From contig VZDJ01004378.1 in assembly GCA_008694505.1 (NCBI GenBank), positions 447,508 through 511,507 on the forward strand: a stretch of 64,000 bases of DNA, written 5' to 3'. Under the pieces are notes generated by a model. The model had not been told where the DNA came from. It was given only the letters and a program-made list of their open reading frames with translations, and searched no databases. The stretch's first letter is position 1. The number at the start of each line of letters is the position of its first letter. This stretch comes from Cyanoderma ruficeps (lineage: Eukaryota > Chordata > Aves > Passeriformes > Timaliidae). The translations under genes were made by a program, and so were the position numbers. Below, in pieces: positions 1-9,655 of the stretch.

Positions 1-355
1 GTTCCTCTGCCTGGTGCTTCAGGGCTGATCAAAAGTTAAAACATGTTGTCAGGGTCACTGTCCATAACACCTCTAAAACAATGACAGGCTTGGGGCCTCC
101 ACCATCTCTCTAGGAACCTGTCCCAGTGTTTGATCGCCCTCTTGGTAAAGAAATGTTTCCTAATGTCCAGTCTAAACCTCTCCTGGTGCAGCAGTGAACC
201 CTTCCGTTGTGTCCTGTCATTAAATACAACAGAGATCTGCACCTCCTTCTCCCCTTTCATCCTCAGGAAGCTGCAGAGGGCAATGAGGCCACCCCTCCAC
301 CTCCTTCTAGACAAGCACAGAGTCCTTAGGTGCTCCTCATAGGACATGCCTTCCA
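1..355 (-). mobile_element. CR1 LINE fragment, antisense, cut by the window edge
   Basis: The sequence reads as the reverse complement of the 3' part of avian CR1. It has the recognisable succession of a CCTCCACCATCTCTCTAGG-type block, a tract equivalent to 'failed-to-recover mean' positions ending in TTTCCTAATGTCCAG, and a GGTGCTCCTCATAGGACA end. It lies in the CRELD2 intron upstream of exon A. It is decayed, and the ORFs across it on both strands are remnants or chance. Confidence 0.75.
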
Positions 356-667
356 GAACGGTAAACTATGCAACCCAAAGTCTTTGATTTGGCTAAAATT
401 TGCAGAACTGCTCTTAGTCTACTTTGTCAAACGTTCTAGTTTATCTAAAATAATCAAAACAATTCATAAAATACATTGGGTTTTAGAAAGTTTCTGTATT
501 TAATAGACCTTTTGAGTGCATGCAATCGATTGTTTGCCTTCCTTTCTTTAATCTGCAGTATCCAATTGTCATTCAGTTTCTGTGGTAGTTTCAAAAGACA
601 GTTTCTTTGCCCATTAATAATATCTTAGGTATTTTTTACCAGTTATTACATAAAGGGTAATCAATCA

Positions 668-800
668 GTGGAACAGGTTCCTCACAGCACCAAGCCTGTC
701 AGAGTTCAGGAATCATCTGGAGGACACTCTTGCTCACATAGGTTAGTGTAGGAAGTCCTGTGAGGAGCAAGGAGCTGGACTCAATTAATTGGGACTGTAT
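668..800 (+). mobile_element. CR1 LINE 3'-end fragment, sense
   Basis: The order 'AACAGGTTCCTCACAGCACC', 'GAGTTCAGGAATCATCTGGA', then 'AGGAGCTGGACTCAATTAAT' matches the layout of a CR1 3' UTR: a hit-and-roll arrangement close to the terminal 'GGACTAGATGATC'-type block. It is strongly diverged, about 130 bases long, and sits in the same intron as the preceding fragment. Confidence 0.55.
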
Positions 801-1383
801 GCTAGTGGTCAAGTAGCACATAACTAACTTCTTAATTTTAAAAATGTCTTCTAAAATAATACTCTATCAATGCTAAAAAAAAGGAGAAATTTTAACCCTA
901 TCACCAAGGTGCCATTAATTTGAACAAATGTTAACATCTCTTCCGGCCTATCCTCTGTATTCTTGGGATAAAGATACAGCAATTAGCTATAAGAGAAAGA
1001 CATAACTAAGACTGTCTAAACTATATATAAACCTTCCCTAAAAGTAAGGTGTTTAAAAAAAGGGTATGTGCATGTGTGAAGATTAATTGATTTGATTGAA
1101 AGAATTGAGTGAATAAAGTGATTGTTGCTCTTATTTAATTTTTTTTTTAAATATAATCTATAAAATTTGAGTCGAGCTTGTTAACAGTATTGTATTTTAA
1201 AAGGTATGCTTTCAAGTTGGAGGATTTCTAGAAGTTGATTCCTGAAATCTTTGGAAGAAATAGATTTCTAATCTGTCACATGCAGTAGGTTTCTCTCCTG
1301 TGTTGTGCTGGGTCAGTTGTGTGAGTTGGTTTTTAAAGAATCTTTGTTCTTTTTGTTTGTAAATTATTGTCTTTCATGTACAG

Positions 1384-1475
1384 AAAGAAGAAGTATCCAG
1401 ATTTGTTTAAGTGGTTTTGCATTGAAACAATAGAAGTTTGCTGCCCAGCTGGAACTTATGGACCCGATTGCCTTG
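1384..1475 (+). CDS. CRELD2: CRELD2 exon A: end of the CRELD N-terminal domain
   Basis: The acceptor is the AG at 1382-1383 after a T-rich tract, and the donor is GT at 1476. The exon opens with the third base of a codon and ends in phase 1 (the single G of a split Ala codon). It encodes a Lys-rich start, the KYPDLFKWFC block and the CCPAGTYGPDCL cysteine motif that leads into the EGF module. No exon is visible between the window start and this point, so the preceding exon is outside. Confidence 0.92.
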
Positions 1476-4400
1476 GTAATTTTTCTTCTGAAAAATTCAG
1501 TAACAGATACTTTTTTTTTTTTTTACCTGTTTGTTTCAGTCTTTACTGTCATGGACAAATACATTATGTATGATATTTTGCATGAGACACAGGCTGCTGT
1601 GTAGTATGTACCTGCTTGCTGCCTCATAACTGAGTGGCTACCTTGTGAATATCTTGCCTGAATGAAAGTCTCCTGGGCATGTAGTGATGTACAAAGCTGT
1701 CCAGGGTAGCGAGATGTGCAGAAACAATCAATCTGATGCTGGTATCCACACCTGACCCATCCTAAAAGGTTCTCTGTAATATGAAGCCTGTTGTTTAGGT
1801 GGTCTTACAGAATCTGTGTAGACAAGAATCCTTGACCAGTTTCAAGAGTAAAACAGCCCAAATGCTGCTGGGGTTTAAATGAAGAAACTTGCAACTGAGG
1901 ATCAGTTAAAAAGGCAATGAGAAAAAATGGGTAAAAGTAGGTGGGGGTGTAAGGAAGGTCTTTGCAATAGTAATGAGACATATTTGGCCTCTGAAGCTGA
2001 TAAAAATTATATATCTCTAGAACTTAGCACCTTATTAATAGATTGATTTTGGCCACTTAATATATTGGTAAAAAATAAGTTCCCATTCTCTATATTGATC
2101 TAAATAATAGCAAGTAGACTTTTACAGATGTGATATGAGCCTTCTCAGGGATCCAGAAAAAATAAAGATACCAATTTTATCCAGGGAGCTAGGAAAATAA
2201 ATAAAATTTTGAGCCATGGTCTTTACCCAAAATCAAATTGATAGCTGAACTTTCCTGGAGATGGTTTTGAGTTTCCCTTATACTTGAATATATTATTGAG
2301 CATTGCCTTATTGCAAAACTTCTGGTTACTCTCAAGGGTGAAAAAGACTCTGGGAAATTATATTCTGCTTTAGTGCGACATTTTAGAATTTATTTTATTT
2401 TCTGTGAAGAGGGAGGGACTTTGGATGCTTGTGTCTGAGAACAGGAAGTAATTTCTTTAAACATGTGAATTAAAAATATTTTTTATGTGTTTTTAGCTTG
2501 TCTTGGTGGATCGGAAAGACCTTGTCATGGAAATGGCCACTGTGATGGTGATGGGACCCGAGGTGGAGATGGCTCATGTAGCTGTAAGAAGGAGTACACA
2601 GGACAGTTTTGTTTGGACTGTTCTAGTGGTTACTTCAGTTCCTTGAGAAATGAGACGCATTCTGTTTGTACAGGTAACTAAGTCTTAACACATGCTTACA
2701 TCTTTGTGTTACTCCTTCAGTTTTTGCAAGCAAAACTAGAAACAGTTGAAGCTAACGAATGTAGAAACAAAACATAGTTTGGTCACTCAGCTTTAAGCAT
2801 AAAGCACATGTCAGTCAGTTCAGTGGAATTCTAAGGTTGATTTTTAAATTGTTTTTTTCTGCTTTAAGAAGCAGAATTCATAAAAATCTTTGCTTCTCTT
2901 CTTCCAAAGTACTGTTAAAATCTTTAGCTGAAATTTCTCCATGCTGGACTGCTTTAAAAGCTAGGTTTTCCTCATGTCTCAGATAGGTGTAAATGGAGTA
3001 AATGGGCATGGAAACAGTTGATCTGTACTGTAAACTACTTAGATTCCAGTTAGATTGGCCAAAGTTTAATTTTGAGACAAAGTCAGATCATAGGAATAAA
3101 ATTTTGCATTGGTTGGATTTCCAATTGTTCTTAGACCCTTGATGAGATTCTGCAACAGCTACATCCTGACCCTGGGGTCTCATAAGATTGTTTTTAAATA
3201 GTCTATATTGTTGTGTTTTGGGGTTTTTTTTTTAATCTGGTTGTGTAGTAAGTCTTCTATATGATTTGTTTTAGAGTACAATATAGAACATATCTATGTT
3301 ACATAGGGTGTGTTATAAATGCATGTTTTATATATATATGTATACGATATGGGTATACAGCTGGATTTCTAGTGTATAGCCTTCTGAAGTTCTTCAGAGT
3401 TTAATCACTTCACACATTGCTGTCATAGCTAGTTGCAAATGTAAGTAGTGTGAGGATTCATTAAGTAGAGAAGTGCAAAGTTTGATGTTTAAACTCACGT
3501 CCTAACCTTGAGGGGCTGAGCTAAGTTTGCCTTCCTGATCTCCTCTTTCCAAATGTTTTAGAAATTGGATCTGCTACTTCCAGTCACTAGAGTTTCATGG
3601 CTCTGTTGTCAGTGGTGCAAATAACTGTAATTGCTAGGTTTGGTTTCCAGGGGTATTTTGGGATTTTGCAGTTGTTTTGGTCAGATCGCTGCACGTTTCT
3701 AAATTAAATCTTGACCTTATGGAGGTGCTATCTTGTGAATGGGAGTTTCAAGCTACTAAAAAATGATGGCTTCCAGTGAATCCTAAATAAAGTTTTCTCT
3801 GAGAATGTGTGTTCTGGAGCTTGTCTTGGGATCTCTCAACAAAACTCAGGTTGTAGTTTTCTCCCCTCAGCCTGCCATGCTGCCTGTAAAACGTGTACTG
3901 GTTCAAGTAACAAGGACTGCCAAGACTGTAAAGAAGGCTGGGTTAAAAATGAAGGTGGAGCTTGTGTGGGTGAGTAATGCTTGGCAGACTTCAAACAGGT
4001 TTTGTAGTAACAATAGCTAGTAAGATTAGATTACATCACTTGTAAGTTTTATTGCACTTTATGGAAAGGATCTGTCAGTTCAGATTTCTACAGTTTTATT
4101 AGTCTCTCTCTTCCTAACTTGTTTCATGTTGCAGGAAAGTAGTATTTTCTCACCACTGATTGCATGATGATGATAGTTATCTTTATCATACTGTTCATGT
4201 CTTTTTAGTTTAGTGGAATACACAGAGCAGCAAGTGGGGTGTTTCTTTTTAGACACGAGCTTTCTTGGTTTTTATTTGAGTGCTAAACAATGTCCTGCTC
4301 TTTAAGCTATTTTGTCAATTAGTAGAAGATTCATATAAACTTAACTGCATATTTTGTACTAATTGCACATTTACCTTCACATAGCTTTGTTTTAAATGCT

Positions 4401-7400
4401 CAACTCTAAGAGTTTGAACACTTCACTAAAAGCCATCTATGCTAACTCTTCCTGCTGTTGGACAGAAATACTGGGAGACATCAAGCTCAGTGCTTCATTA
4501 ATCTCTCTGTTTCTATCATAGTATTTAACTTGGTTTATGAGGAAATAAGTGTGAAACACTTCAGGAAAAATGTGAACACTAAAAGCACTCCCAATGCAGG
4601 AAAGCACTAGGGGAGAGTAACACATTCTGTTTAAGTGGTTGAATTTCACCCTTTCAAGACCTCTAACGTAATGCCTGGAAACAGTGTCTTAGAAATTATG
4701 TGAGCACTGCTTTCTTTTCAAAGTGCCAGTGAGAACTGGGCTTGAATCACAGCTCTTGCAATACCTACTCAGGCAACTACTGAGCACTCCCAGCGCATTT
4801 TTAAGATGCTTTGGTACTGTCTTCTGTACCAGCTGGGTTTTTTCCCAAATAATTATTGCCACTAATGAATTACAAATCAATTGACTAATCAGTAGGACTG
4901 ATGGGTGCAGCAACAGGATGAGTGACAGCAGTGATAGGAAGAGAGGGACTGAAATAGCCTGTCTTTGTTTGAACTTTTTTAATGAAATACTCTTGCACCC
5001 TTTCCTCAAAATATAAGCCTTGCATGTTTTGACTCTGCAGTAGAGAGTTTGAGCTTGACTGGTCTTAATCATAACCTGGTTTGTTCCAATTGGCTTTGTG
5101 CAGAACACTAAGAGGCACATGTATATGCATTAGTATAAGCTTTTTAGTCATATAAAAAGTTCTGTAACTTGGTAATGTAGGAGTACAGGAGAAAATAGTA
5201 TTCCAGAACAATAGTCTGTCTGCTTGTTTGTTATATTTGCATAAATGGATGACTTGAAAATGACAGGGGTTGCAGGTATCCTTGAAGTTTATTTAATTTG
5301 AGCTCTTGAATTTCTGATGCATCTCATGCTTATCACAAAACATATGAGGATGAGTTTTGATTTTCTAATACAGGTTTAAGCTGAACAAAACAGCATATGT
5401 TCAGTATGTTTTCCCTGCTAGTTCTGTGTCTACCATGTTGCATGACCCCAAAACTCATTGCAACAACTATTCTCAATGCAGTCACTTAATAGCAAGTGTG
5501 AATCTAGCTGTTTAATCATGATTATTATTTTAGGTAACTTGTCACTTTTTATCTTTCAGATTTAGATGAATGTGCTGCTTCTCCTTGCAAAGATCACCAG
5601 TATTGTTTGAACACAGATGGATCTTTCTCATGCAAAGGTTTCTTTTCAATCTGCTGTTGTATTTTACTGTCTAGAATCCTAAACTAATGCTAGAGGTAAT
5701 GCTTAGAAGATGCACGATAGGTATTTGGTACAGTGTGGTCTGATCCTCACTGAGCACAGGGAGGATGAGGCTTTAGACCTATTGTATGAGAAAAACGAGA
5801 TTTCTGGTTATTTCTAATTGGTTTTTGTGAGACCCCCCCCCCCCCCACCTTGAGTACTGTATCCAGCTCTGGGGCCTCTAACATAAGGAGGGAAGGCATG
5901 GACCTGCCTGAGTGAGTCCAGAGGACAGCTGTGAAGATCTTGATCGAGAGGGTCACCTCCCCTATGAGGACAAGCTGAGAGAGCTGGGATTGTCCATTCT
6001 GCACAAGAGAAGGCTCCAGAGCCTTCCAGTACCTAAAGTGGCCTACAACCAAGGTGGAGAAGGCCTTTTTATAAGGGTATGTAGTGGACAAGACAAGGGG
6101 GAATGGTTTCAAGCTGAAATAGAGTAGGCTTAGATTAGATATTAGGAAGAAAATCTTTACTATGAGGGTGTTGAGGCACTGGACCCGAGTAGTTATGAAT
6201 GTTTGGTCCCTGGTTGTATTCAAAGACTGGTTGGATGGAACTCTGAGCTACCTGGCCTAGTGAAAGGCATCCAGCCCATGGCAGGGGCTTGGAACTAGAT
6301 GATCTTTAAGGTCAATTTCCAGCCCAAGCCATTCTGTGATTCCTTGTATGGGTAAGCTGTCTGACTTTAAGGGTGGTATTTTAAACTCCAGATATACAAT
6401 TTTTTTATCCATAAAATATTTTATCTTTAGCCTGTGATGTCAGCTGTGTAGGTTGCACAGGAGAAGGTTCTGAAAAATGTAAGACCTGCGCATCCGGATA
6501 TGTGAAGGAAGATGAGAAGTGCACAGGTTGGTGGATTTAGCAGTACCTGGTAGCCATGCTGGTTAGCTCACTCTTGGTTCGCCGTGCTGGTTACCTCATA
6601 AGTACATTCACATTAGTGTGCATCAGCTTTCATGCCTGTCAGTGTGCCCAGTTGTTCTGGTATTAGCTGCAAAGATGTTCTCAATAACTTCCTTTATATT
6701 ACTGAGCTAATTTTCTTGACAAGGCTTAAAGTGAACCTCTGGTATGAAGGAACAAGGTATTTATAGTAGGTTCAGGAAACAGCTACATGAGTCTTTTGTC
6801 AGTTACTTACCACTTCATCAGATCTGTCTTTCTATTCATTTTGTAACAGAAAGGCAGGCATTCTGATAATCCATCAGAATGCCATAATATCCAAGTTCAA
6901 ATGATATTCATTCTTAGTGAATTGTAATGTGAAATTAGACTTCCTCTCTGGGAAAGAGAAGAACATATGCATAATCTGAAGTAGCTATTAACTGTGATGA
7001 TGTAGTATTTACAAGCTCTGTTCCTTTTAACTATACTTTGATGGCATAAATAGAAAATGACTGTGGGGGAAATGTTCAGTAGGTTAAGACAAATTGTCTA
7101 ATTGTGACAAACATAACTGCTTAATACATTTCTCTGTACAGGGACCTGCAAAACATTAAAAAACAACAGTACTGGGTGTTATCTGAATAACTTTGAAACA
7201 GTCGAAATCATGAAGAAATAGATTATTTAACAGAAGTTAAATCTGTTGTAGCAGTATGCTGCTCCTCAGTGATTTTCATATTTGAATAGAATTTTGTTTA
7301 AATGACTGAGCACAATTAAGGTTTTTAACAAAATAACAGCAGTGGACTCTTTCTTTCCCTGTGCTATCTCTAGATGTAGATGAATGTAACCTTCCTGAAA

Positions 7401-9136
7401 AGGTCTGCATGAAAGAGAATCAAGACTGTGTTAATACATCAGGTAGTTACAAGTGTGTGTGTTCAGACGGGTTTGAAGATAAGGATGGAACATGTGTTCA
7501 AACAGTAAAACCAGGCAAGTAGCTATTCAGGGGCAATTTAAAAAAAATATGCTGTATCAACAACTTAGTTTTATTTAAGTCTAAGGGTCTAGTTACTTGT
7601 AAACCCCTCTATTATTTCTCATCTTCATACAGCTCTGGTCTGTATCAATGTTTTATAGTGTAGGCCCCACTCTGATGTGTGTTTTTTTACTTGAAGATAG
7701 TTTATGTTTTTAAACATTCTGTTCTTGTGTTGCTACATTTTTGCTTAACTTAAGGTTGTGGTTTTAAGTCACTTAGAGGTTTGGCTTTGTTACATAAAAT
7801 GAGCTAACAGATTTCGGCTTTCATAAAAATGACTTTGTCATCCCCACTTCTTTCCTTATCATTAATTGTACTGACTTAAGAGTTTATCTGATTGCATGCA
7901 GCCTTCATCTCATTGAAATCTCAGAAAATTACAAATTAAAAAAAGAATTATGAATTCTTTCTGGATAACAAAGCTGCATTTGTTTATTTTGTGATCATGT
8001 AGGTGCCAGAGCAGGTGTTAAGGTGAAAATGGGGAAGACATCCATCTGTCACTCATAGGGAGCTGTTTAGCTTCACTTAAGTTATACCTTCAGTCAAAAA
8101 ATCCAACTGTCATTTTTGCTAGGATATGTTGACCCATATGAACAGAAGAACTACATTGATTAAATGTCCCATTACTCCATCTAGGCCTCTTTTACAATTC
8201 CAAAGAGAAAGATAGGATCATTTTGCAATAACAACTGTAGGAGAATAGATGAGAGACACCTAATTTCATACCTTTATGTTCTTTCAACTTCTTAGCTTTT
8301 TTGGGTGGATTTTTGTCCTCCCATTTCCATCCCCAAGACTGATTTTTCATCTTGTCCTAATAAGTTGTAAAGATGGATGTTGTATTGCTGCTCAAGGCCA
8401 CTCAGTTCATTCCTTTTATTCCCAGTGCTCACTATTATTAGTCCTTTAGAATCAGTTACTTACTTCTCTGATACAGATATGGAGGGTATCAATTACTACC
8501 TTTGCTAATGTGGTCTGATGTTTTGAGACTAAAAGTAAAATAAAAGGTTGACAAATTGACTTAGTTTTTGGGGGTTTTTTTTTTGTTTAGATAATGCTTT
8601 TCCCAATATATCGAAATTGTTTTGCTTTTTTAAAGGTTGTTTTAACATCTGAACTGAGCAGTTTGTGCTATGAAAAACAATTGAGTAAGACTTGCCCTGT
8701 TTTTTCAGGTACTGGAAGTACTACTGACAGGTTGTGTGGAAAGGAGGAAATTCACTATGAATAGCTGAAAACAAAAGCCTAGAATAAAAGTGTCTATGCT
8801 GTTTTTTTTTTTCATTCCATTAATAGTAAAATACCAGTTTATTTGAAAATTGTTGTTTGCATATAGTAAAAAATACATGTACAAGCTTAGGTTAGGAGAA
8901 TAGTGCAAGTAGATGTTATGTATGGCTTAATTGCTTCTCTGATCTTGATAAACATGTTAATTTCAGTTTCTCTTTTAAAAAATCCTAATTTCAAAAAGCA
9001 TGGTTATATATATAATTAATTATATATGCATAGTTGATAGTAGATTTGTATTCTAATTGTTATATTTAACTTCACAGGAGAGGAAATAGAGAGTGAAAAA
9101 ACTGAGCCTTCACATACTGAACATGTTGACTTATGA
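1384..9136 (+). CDS. CRELD2: CRELD2, cysteine-rich with EGF-like domains 2 (5'-truncated by window, 7 exons)
   Basis: Joined exons 1384-1475, 2497-2673, 3871-3969, 5560-5637, 6431-6526, 7374-7514 and 9078-9136 give 742 nt, that is 246 residues plus a stop. Modules in order: end of the CRELD N-terminal domain (KYPDLFKWFC, then CCPAGTYGPDCL), EGF-like, furin-like Cys repeat, calcium-binding EGF (DLDEC), a second furin-like repeat (ACDVSCVGCTGEG), a second calcium-binding EGF (DVDEC), and a tail ending HVDL. This order, the KDEL-like end and the lack of C-terminal membrane helices fit CRELD2 and not CRELD1. CRELD2 is known as an ER-stress-induced luminal protein with isomerase/chaperone activity that can be secreted. 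Possible N-glycosylation sites are NET (exon B) and NTS (exon F). Human CRELD2 is about 350 residues, so roughly 100 N-terminal residues, including the signal peptide, lie left of the window. Every splice junction restores the frame, which makes the model strong. Confidence 0.95.
1476..2496 (+). other. CRELD2: CRELD2 intron A-B, no further gene seen
   Basis: About 1.0 kb of AT-rich intron with a T14 run at 1511-1524. I see no other exon or recognisable repeat. Confidence 0.8.
2497..2673 (+). CDS. CRELD2: CRELD2 exon B: EGF-like module
   Basis: The acceptor is TTTTTAG at 2490-2496 and the donor GTAACT at 2674. The exon is 177 nt, phase 1 at both ends. It encodes ACLGGSERPC, then a Gly/Asp-rich loop, the CSCKKEYTGQFC pattern of a laminin/EGF-like fold, and a CSSGYFSSLRNETHSVCT end with an NET glycosylation sequon. 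This is the longest conserved exon in the window and the clearest match to the family. Confidence 0.95.
2674..5559 (+). other. CRELD2: CRELD2 introns around exon C, no further gene seen
   Basis: Two introns (2674-3870 and 3970-5559). The first has a T/G4/T low-complexity tract at 3215-3233 and an alternating TA stretch near 3330. The second carries minus-strand ORFs of 70 and 143 codons without family features, judged incidental. Confidence 0.8.
3871..3969 (+). CDS. CRELD2: CRELD2 exon C: furin-like cysteine repeat 1
   Basis: The acceptor is CTCCCCTCAG at 3861-3870 and the donor GTGAGT at 3970. The exon is 99 nt, phase 1/1. It encodes ACHAACKTCTGSSNKDCQDC and then KEGWVKNEGGACV, the C-x3-C-x2-C spacing of a furin-type (FU) repeat, as in the family at this position. 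Confidence 0.93.
5560..5637 (+). CDS. CRELD2: CRELD2 exon D: calcium-binding EGF module 1 (short form)
   Basis: The acceptor is CTTTCAG ending at 5559. The donor, GGTTTC with GT at 5638, departs from consensus after position +3. The exon is 78 nt, phase 1/1. It encodes DLDECAASPC, then CLNTDGSFSCK. It has the DxDEC calcium-binding start and the C-x-N-x4-F-x-C hydroxylation-type motif, but it stops before the third disulfide of a full EGF domain; the furin repeat of the next exon follows directly. Confidence 0.92.
5833..6350 (+). mobile_element. CR1 LINE 3' portion in CRELD2 intron, sense orientation
   Basis: This has good similarity to the avian CR1 3' end. It includes TGTATCCAGCTCTGGGGCCT, AGGACAAGCTGAGAGAGCTG, the ATTAGGAAGAAA block, and the terminal GGAACTAGATGATCTTTAAG followed by the CCATTCTGTGATTCC-type tail. 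It begins at a run of 14 C (5833-5846). It is inserted between exons D and E in the direction of transcription. The ORFs here (71 aa on +, 158 aa on -) are CR1 or shadow frames. Confidence 0.88.
6431..6526 (+). CDS. CRELD2: CRELD2 exon E: furin-like cysteine repeat 2
   Basis: The acceptor is ATCTTTAG at 6423-6430 and the donor GTTGGT at 6527. The exon is 96 nt, phase 1/1. It encodes ACDVSCVGCTGEGSEKCKTC and a GYVKEDEKCT end. The CVGCTGEG motif is highly characteristic of CRELD proteins. The upstream intron carries a CR1 insertion that ends about 80 bases before the acceptor. Confidence 0.93.
6527..7373 (+). other. CRELD2: CRELD2 intron E-F with a cryptic-exon candidate
   Basis: Intron of 847 bases. 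A good acceptor (CTCTGTACAG ending at 7141) precedes 26 in-frame codons and a TAG at 7219. This is described as a finding; otherwise nothing recognisable. Confidence 0.75.
7374..7514 (+). CDS. CRELD2: CRELD2 exon F: calcium-binding EGF module 2
   Basis: The acceptor is TATCTCTAG ending at 7373. The exon is 141 nt, phase 1/1. It encodes DVDECNLPEKVC, then CVNTSGSYKCVCSDGFEDKD and CVQTVKP: a complete six-cysteine calcium-binding EGF domain with an NTS sequon. The phase-compatible donor is CAG|GCAAGT, a GC donor, at 7515. The nearest GT (7519) would leave phase 0 and break the last exon's frame. Confidence 0.92.
7515..9077 (+). other. CRELD2: CRELD2 GC-AG intron F-G
   Basis: The intron opens GCAAGT and ends CACAG. 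It holds a T/G5/T tract at 8564-8584, a second acceptor-like TTTTTTCAG at 8700-8708, and an alternating TA/AT palindromic stretch at 9006-9027. Confidence 0.75.
9078..9136 (+). CDS. CRELD2: CRELD2 exon G: acidic tail and ER-retention-like C terminus
   Basis: The acceptor is AACTTCACAG ending at 9077; the stop TGA is at 9134-9136. The exon encodes GEEIESEKTEPSHTEHVDL. The last four residues, HVDL, correspond to the KDEL-like REDL/HEDL ends known for CRELD2 in mammals. The length and acidic character fit the family's last exon. Confidence 0.85.
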
Positions 9137-9655
9137 TCTGCGTTCAGAACCAAAAGACATTCCTGTGTAAAGTTTTAAATTATTGGACTAAGCCTCTGCT
9201 AGCTGACATACTGTGGAAGTGGTATGAAATAGGCAGGTTGCCATGAGGACTTTTTTTTCAAAATGGTGACAACCTGCTCTTTAAGCTGCATTTCTTTATT
9301 CTTAAATTCCAACTTTTTTTATAATTCTTCAAAAACAACATTCTAGATCGGTTACTATAAAATTTGAATGAACATAACACTGTACCCAGCAACTGTAAAC
9401 AACTTGCAGGCTTCTCATTCTAGTGCCTACTGAAAACTATTATCTTCTGGAAGAATTTAGTTGAACTTCGTAATTCAAGGAAAATTTAGACTGAAGTTTG
9501 TTGTTTCTAATCATGAGAAATATTTCTATAACTGAAATACAGCTTTTGGAAATTGTGAAAGGGAATCTCTTGTGGGGGGGAGGGAAGCACTGTTCCCTTA
9601 AACAAAATAGAATGCCTAATATTGCATTCAATAAAGGTTTATTTTGTTGGAATGT
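9137..9655 (+). other. CRELD2: CRELD2 3' UTR (predicted)
   Basis: This is about 520 bases between the TGA and the region just after the AATAAA at 9630. It is AT-rich with no ORF in the gene's frame. Longer forms are possible, since AATAAA-like signals also occur at about 9847 and 10265. Confidence 0.65.
9630..9635 (+). terminator. CRELD2: Polyadenylation signal of CRELD2 (AATAAA)
   Basis: A canonical AATAAA lies about 495 bases after the stop codon. It is followed within 20 bases by a TTTATTTTGTTGG stretch that can serve as the U/GU-rich downstream element. This is the first good signal downstream of the coding end. Confidence 0.75.

Noticed and set aside
36..347. 103-codon minus-strand ORF and a 70-codon + ORF at the left edge
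   Set aside because: Both lie within an antisense CR1 fragment; neither shows the reverse transcriptase/endonuclease part, so they are repeat-derived chance frames.
4689..5120. 143-codon minus-strand ORF in a CRELD2 intron
   Set aside because: No recognisable domain, no GC or codon bias, antisense to intron; consistent with chance.
5747..6223. 158-codon minus-strand ORF
   Set aside because: Reads antisense through the sense CR1 element and its C-tract.
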